A DNA stretch of 64,000 nucleotides from RUG14300 sp964391805 (GTDB taxonomy: Bacteria > Bacillota > Clostridia > Christensenellales > CAG-1252), in contig CAYMNK010000006.1 in assembly GCA_964391805.1 (NCBI GenBank), forward strand, positions 98,593 to 162,592. Reading direction: 5' to 3'. The number at the start of each line of letters is the position of its first letter. The first letter of the stretch is position 1. Below, one piece after another: positions 61,715 to 64,000 of this stretch. The notes under the pieces are model-generated. The model was not told where the DNA came from. It worked only from the letters and a program-made list of their open reading frames with translations, and ran no database searches. Made by a program: the position numbers and the translations under genes.

Positions 61715-63568
61715 ATGAAACAATTTAAAACTCAATCTAAGCGTATTCTCGATATGATGATCAACTCTATCTATACGCATAAGGAAATCTTTTTGAGAGA
61801 ATTGATTAGCAACTGCTCCGATGCTTTGGACAAACTTTGCTATAAATCGCTCACCGACGGAAGTGGCTTGAATAGAGATTCGCTCGAAATCAGAATTACA
61901 CCCAACCAAACTGCGCGTACCCTTACTATTAGCGATAACGGTATCGGTATGACTCAAGACGAACTCGATAAAAACCTCGGAACCATTGCTCAATCGGGTT
62001 CCCTCGACTTCAAAAAGGATAACGAGGGTAAAGAAGACCTCGATATCATCGGTCAATTCGGTGTAGGCTTCTATTCCGCTTTTATGGTTGCACAAAAAGT
62101 TGTTGTAACCAGTAAGGCTTACGGCTCGGACGAAGCTTACAGCTGGATAAGTGACGGCGTTAACGGATATGAAATTAAACCCGCACAAAAAGACACTGTA
62201 GGTACCGATATCGTTCTATATATGAAGGAAAATACCGAGGACGAAAATTACGATAAATTCCTTGAGGAATATCAAATTACGTCATTAATCAAGAAATATA
62301 GCGATTATATTAGATTCCCTATCAAGATGCTTAAAACTAAGTATCTTCCGTCCGAAAACGACGAGGAACCCAAAACAGAGCAAGTTGATGAGACCGTCAA
62401 CTCGATGATTCCTCTATGGAAGAAAAATAAGAGCGAAATCACCGACGAAAACTACAATTCTTTTTATAGAGATACATTCTATGATTCGGAAGAGCCTATC
62501 GCACGCATTCATACCTCGGTAGAAGGTGCAGTCAACTACAAAGCATTGCTCTTTATTCCTAAAAAGGCTCCTTATAACTACTATACCAAAACTTACGAAA
62601 AAGGACTTAAACTCTATACTAACGGCGTATTGATTACCGATAGATGCGAGGAATTACTTCCCGATTACTTCAGTTTCGTACACGGCATTGTAGATAGCGA
62701 ATTGATGCTCAACATCTCTCGTGAAACCATTCAAAACAATAGACAGTTGAGTCTAATTGCCAAGAATATCGAGAAAAAGATTAAAAACGAACTTGAAAAT
62801 ATGCTCAAAAACGATAGAGAAAAGTACGAGCAATTCTTCAAAGAGTTCGGTATGAACATCAAATACGGCGTTTACTCGGACTGGGGTATGAATAAGGATT
62901 TGCTACAAGACTTGATGATATTCTATTCGGTAAAACAGGATAAGATGATCACACTCAAAGAATATGTCGATTCCATGATTACCGATCAAAAATTCATCTA
63001 TTACGCAGTAGGACCTTCTAACGATAGAATTAAGGCACTTCCTCAAGCCGAACGGGTTTTGGAACAAGGCTATGATATTCTATGTTGCACCGAAAACGTC
63101 GACGAATTCGCACTTAGAGCAATCGGTAAATATTCCGACAAAGAATTTAGATCCATTTCGGAACAAGACAACGGCATCGAAAACAAAGATGAAGAAACAA
63201 ATCAAGAAGAGTACAAGGACATTACCGATTATATCAAGGAATGCTTGGGAGATAAAGTTGTCGCTGTAATGGCTTCTAAGAGATTAAAATCGCATTTCGT
63301 ATGCTTGACGGCAAAGGGCGAATTGTCCATAGAAATGGAAAAGGTTATCAACGCTCTACCCAATGCAGACAAAATTAAAGCCGATAAGGTATTAGAAATC
63401 AATCCCGATCACCCTGCTTTCCAAAAGATTCGCAAGGCATATAATGAGGATAAAGATAGACTCAAGAAGTTATCAAACGTAATGTTTGCTACCGCAGGTC
63501 TTATTGAAGGATTACTCCCCGATGACCCGACCGAATTATCCGACGCAATATTCGATTTGATTGATTAA
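61715..63568 (+). CDS. htpG: Hsp90 chaperone HtpG
   Basis: Cytoplasmic ATP-dependent chaperone (617 residues; usual 610-640). The N-terminal GHKL ATPase has FLRELISNCSDALDKL, ISDNGIGMTQDEL, GTIAQSG and GQFGVGFYSAFMVA. The middle domain has the catalytic-loop arginine in LNISRETIQNNRQL, and the C-terminal dimerisation domain ends LLPDDPTELSDAIFDLID. TTGGAGGCGATATA precedes the ATG. It is monocistronic, with its own promoter, a CIRCE-like site and a terminator, so it is probably heat-induced via HrcA together with clpB. Confidence 0.95.
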   Translation: MKQFKTQSKRILDMMINSIYTHKEIFLRELISNCSDALDKLCYKSLTDGSGLNRDSLEIRITPNQTARTLTISDNGIGMTQDELDKNLGTIAQSGSLDFKKDNEGKEDLDIIGQFGVGFYSAFMVAQKVVVTSKAYGSDEAYSWISDGVNGYEIKPAQKDTVGTDIVLYMKENTEDENYDKFLEEYQITSLIKKYSDYIRFPIKMLKTKYLPSENDEEPKTEQVDETVNSMIPLWKKNKSEITDENYNSFYRDTFYDSEEPIARIHTSVEGAVNYKALLFIPKKAPYNYYTKTYEKGLKLYTNGVLITDRCEELLPDYFSFVHGIVDSELMLNISRETIQNNRQLSLIAKNIEKKIKNELENMLKNDREKYEQFFKEFGMNIKYGVYSDWGMNKDLLQDLMIFYSVKQDKMITLKEYVDSMITDQKFIYYAVGPSNDRIKALPQAERVLEQGYDILCCTENVDEFALRAIGKYSDKEFRSISEQDNGIENKDEETNQEEYKDITDYIKECLGDKVVAVMASKRLKSHFVCLTAKGELSIEMEKVINALPNADKIKADKVLEINPDHPAFQKIRKAYNEDKDRLKKLSNVMFATAGLIEGLLPDDPTELSDAIFDLID

Positions 63569-63581
63569 TAAATAATAACGT

Positions 63582-63622
63582 AAAAACACAGTATACCGAT
63601 TAATAGGTGTGCTGTGTTTTTT
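63582..63622 (+). terminator. Intrinsic terminator of htpG
   Basis: Stem AAAACACAG/CTGTGTTTT extended by TACC/GGTG pairs, then a T tract, 14 bases after the stop. Confidence 0.8.
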
Positions 63623-63627
63623 ATATA

Positions 63628-63925
63628 AGGAATAATATTCCGACACCTATGGTGTCGCCCTACGGGTTCGACTATAGACTTCGTCTTCCGCTCAGTATGA
63701 CATTTGATGGTGTTGTGCTTTCTTTAACCCTTAGGTATGACATGATTAGGCGCACTCTTGCCTTAATGAGGTTATCGTTCAATATGCTATCATTACCGTC
63801 CGCAAGATACCATGTTGCACAATTTGATTCTCGCTACGCTCGAATTTCGACTACGCTCAGTATGACGGCGGACGGAAATCAGTATGACATTTGATGGTGC
63901 AGTGCTTTTCATAGTTTGCTCTGTA
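63628..63925. repeat. Dispersed repeats, type A, degraded and type C copies
   Basis: Type A at 63628-63702: AAGGAATAATATTCC, GACACC-TAT-GGTGTC, CCC-TAC-GGG, AGAC-TTC-GTCT, CGCTCAGTATGACATTTGATGG. Type C at 63797-63873: CGTCCGCAAGATACC, a degraded stem around TGTTGCACAATTTG, GAATTTCGACTACG, CTCAGTATGACGGCGGACGG. Tail copies follow to 63925. Confidence 0.85.
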
Positions 63926-63952
63926 TGACATGATTGGTTGCAAACAAAAAAG

Positions 63953-64000
63953 GAACCCACCAGCATAGCTGGTGGTTCTTCATTTTCGGGCATAGCCCTT
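63953..64000. other. Two adjacent hairpins at the window edge
   Basis: CCACCAGC-ATA-GCTGGTGG (about 63958-63976) and GGGC-ATA-GCCC (63988-63998). On the minus strand the first is followed by TTCCTTTTTTG and so could terminate a gene outside the window. A pair of such short perfect hairpins can also be the subterminal structure of an IS200-like element; the window ends before this can be decided. Confidence 0.4.

Noticed and set aside
61697..62188. 163-codon open frame antisense to the 5' part of htpG
   Set aside because: The htpG motifs are on the plus strand with promoter and ribosome binding site; the antisense frame is a codon-bias shadow.

Overview
The window reads as low-GC DNA of an anaerobic spore-forming Bacillota lineage, Clostridia-like and probably an uncultured gut-type organism. 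The signs are a complete gerA-gerB-gerC type spore-germination operon, CIRCE heat-shock operators, AGGAGG-type ribosome binding sites, canonical TTGACA/TATAAT promoters, many lipobox lipoproteins and no outer-membrane genes. Genus or species cannot be read from the sequence. No rRNA, tRNA, CRISPR array or complete insertion sequence was seen.

Layout. 1-0.26 kb: 5' end of a PAP2-like membrane protein. 0.7-2.1 kb: asnS. 2.8-4.6 kb: an ABC-2 exporter pair. 5.2-6.8 kb: a Y-family DNA polymerase with a YolD-like partner. 7.1-9.2 kb: clpB lacking its N domain, under CIRCE. 9.8-13.5 kb: a heterodimeric ABC exporter with one degenerate ATP site. 14.0-16.6 kb: cysS and an acidic membrane protein. 16.9-18.0 kb: a solitary tyrosine recombinase. 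19.0-20.7 kb: a phosphoglucomutase. 20.8-30.1 kb: an oligopeptide (Opp) operon in which almost every component is unusual: a binding protein that looks circularly permuted, OppB with a giant external loop, OppD with a coiled-coil insertion, OppF with membrane tails, and a degenerate ApbE-like last gene. 31.0-34.6 kb: the ger operon. 35.3-38.4 kb: small membrane protein/DUF1292, MATE exporter and cytidylate-kinase-like protein. 38.8-39.7 kb: a LysR regulator. 40.2-59.6 kb: a glycan/lipid scavenging region. 60-61.3 kb: a Na/Pi-type transporter and a small conserved protein. 61.6-63.6 kb: htpG, also with a CIRCE-like site.

The 40-59.6 kb region appears to be a functional unit. A LacI regulator heads an operon for a carbohydrate ABC transporter, a secreted GH30 lipoprotein and a cytoplasmic GH30. 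The same operator and a near-identical promoter lie in front of a second operon that encodes a lipoprotein and a surface-anchored glycerophosphodiesterase. A third gene encodes a 1050-residue lipoprotein. Three of these lipoproteins share a repeated module of about 120 residues that I do not recognise as a named domain. The secreted GH30 gene has a one-base frameshift in its last module.

Almost every intergenic gap is filled with copies of a dispersed repeat built from short consecutive hairpins. Arms of the hairpins differ between copies but stay complementary, so the structure seems to be preserved rather than the sequence. These repeats, the solitary integrase and a DUF4143 gene remnant fused to a repeat end are the main signs of genome mobility.
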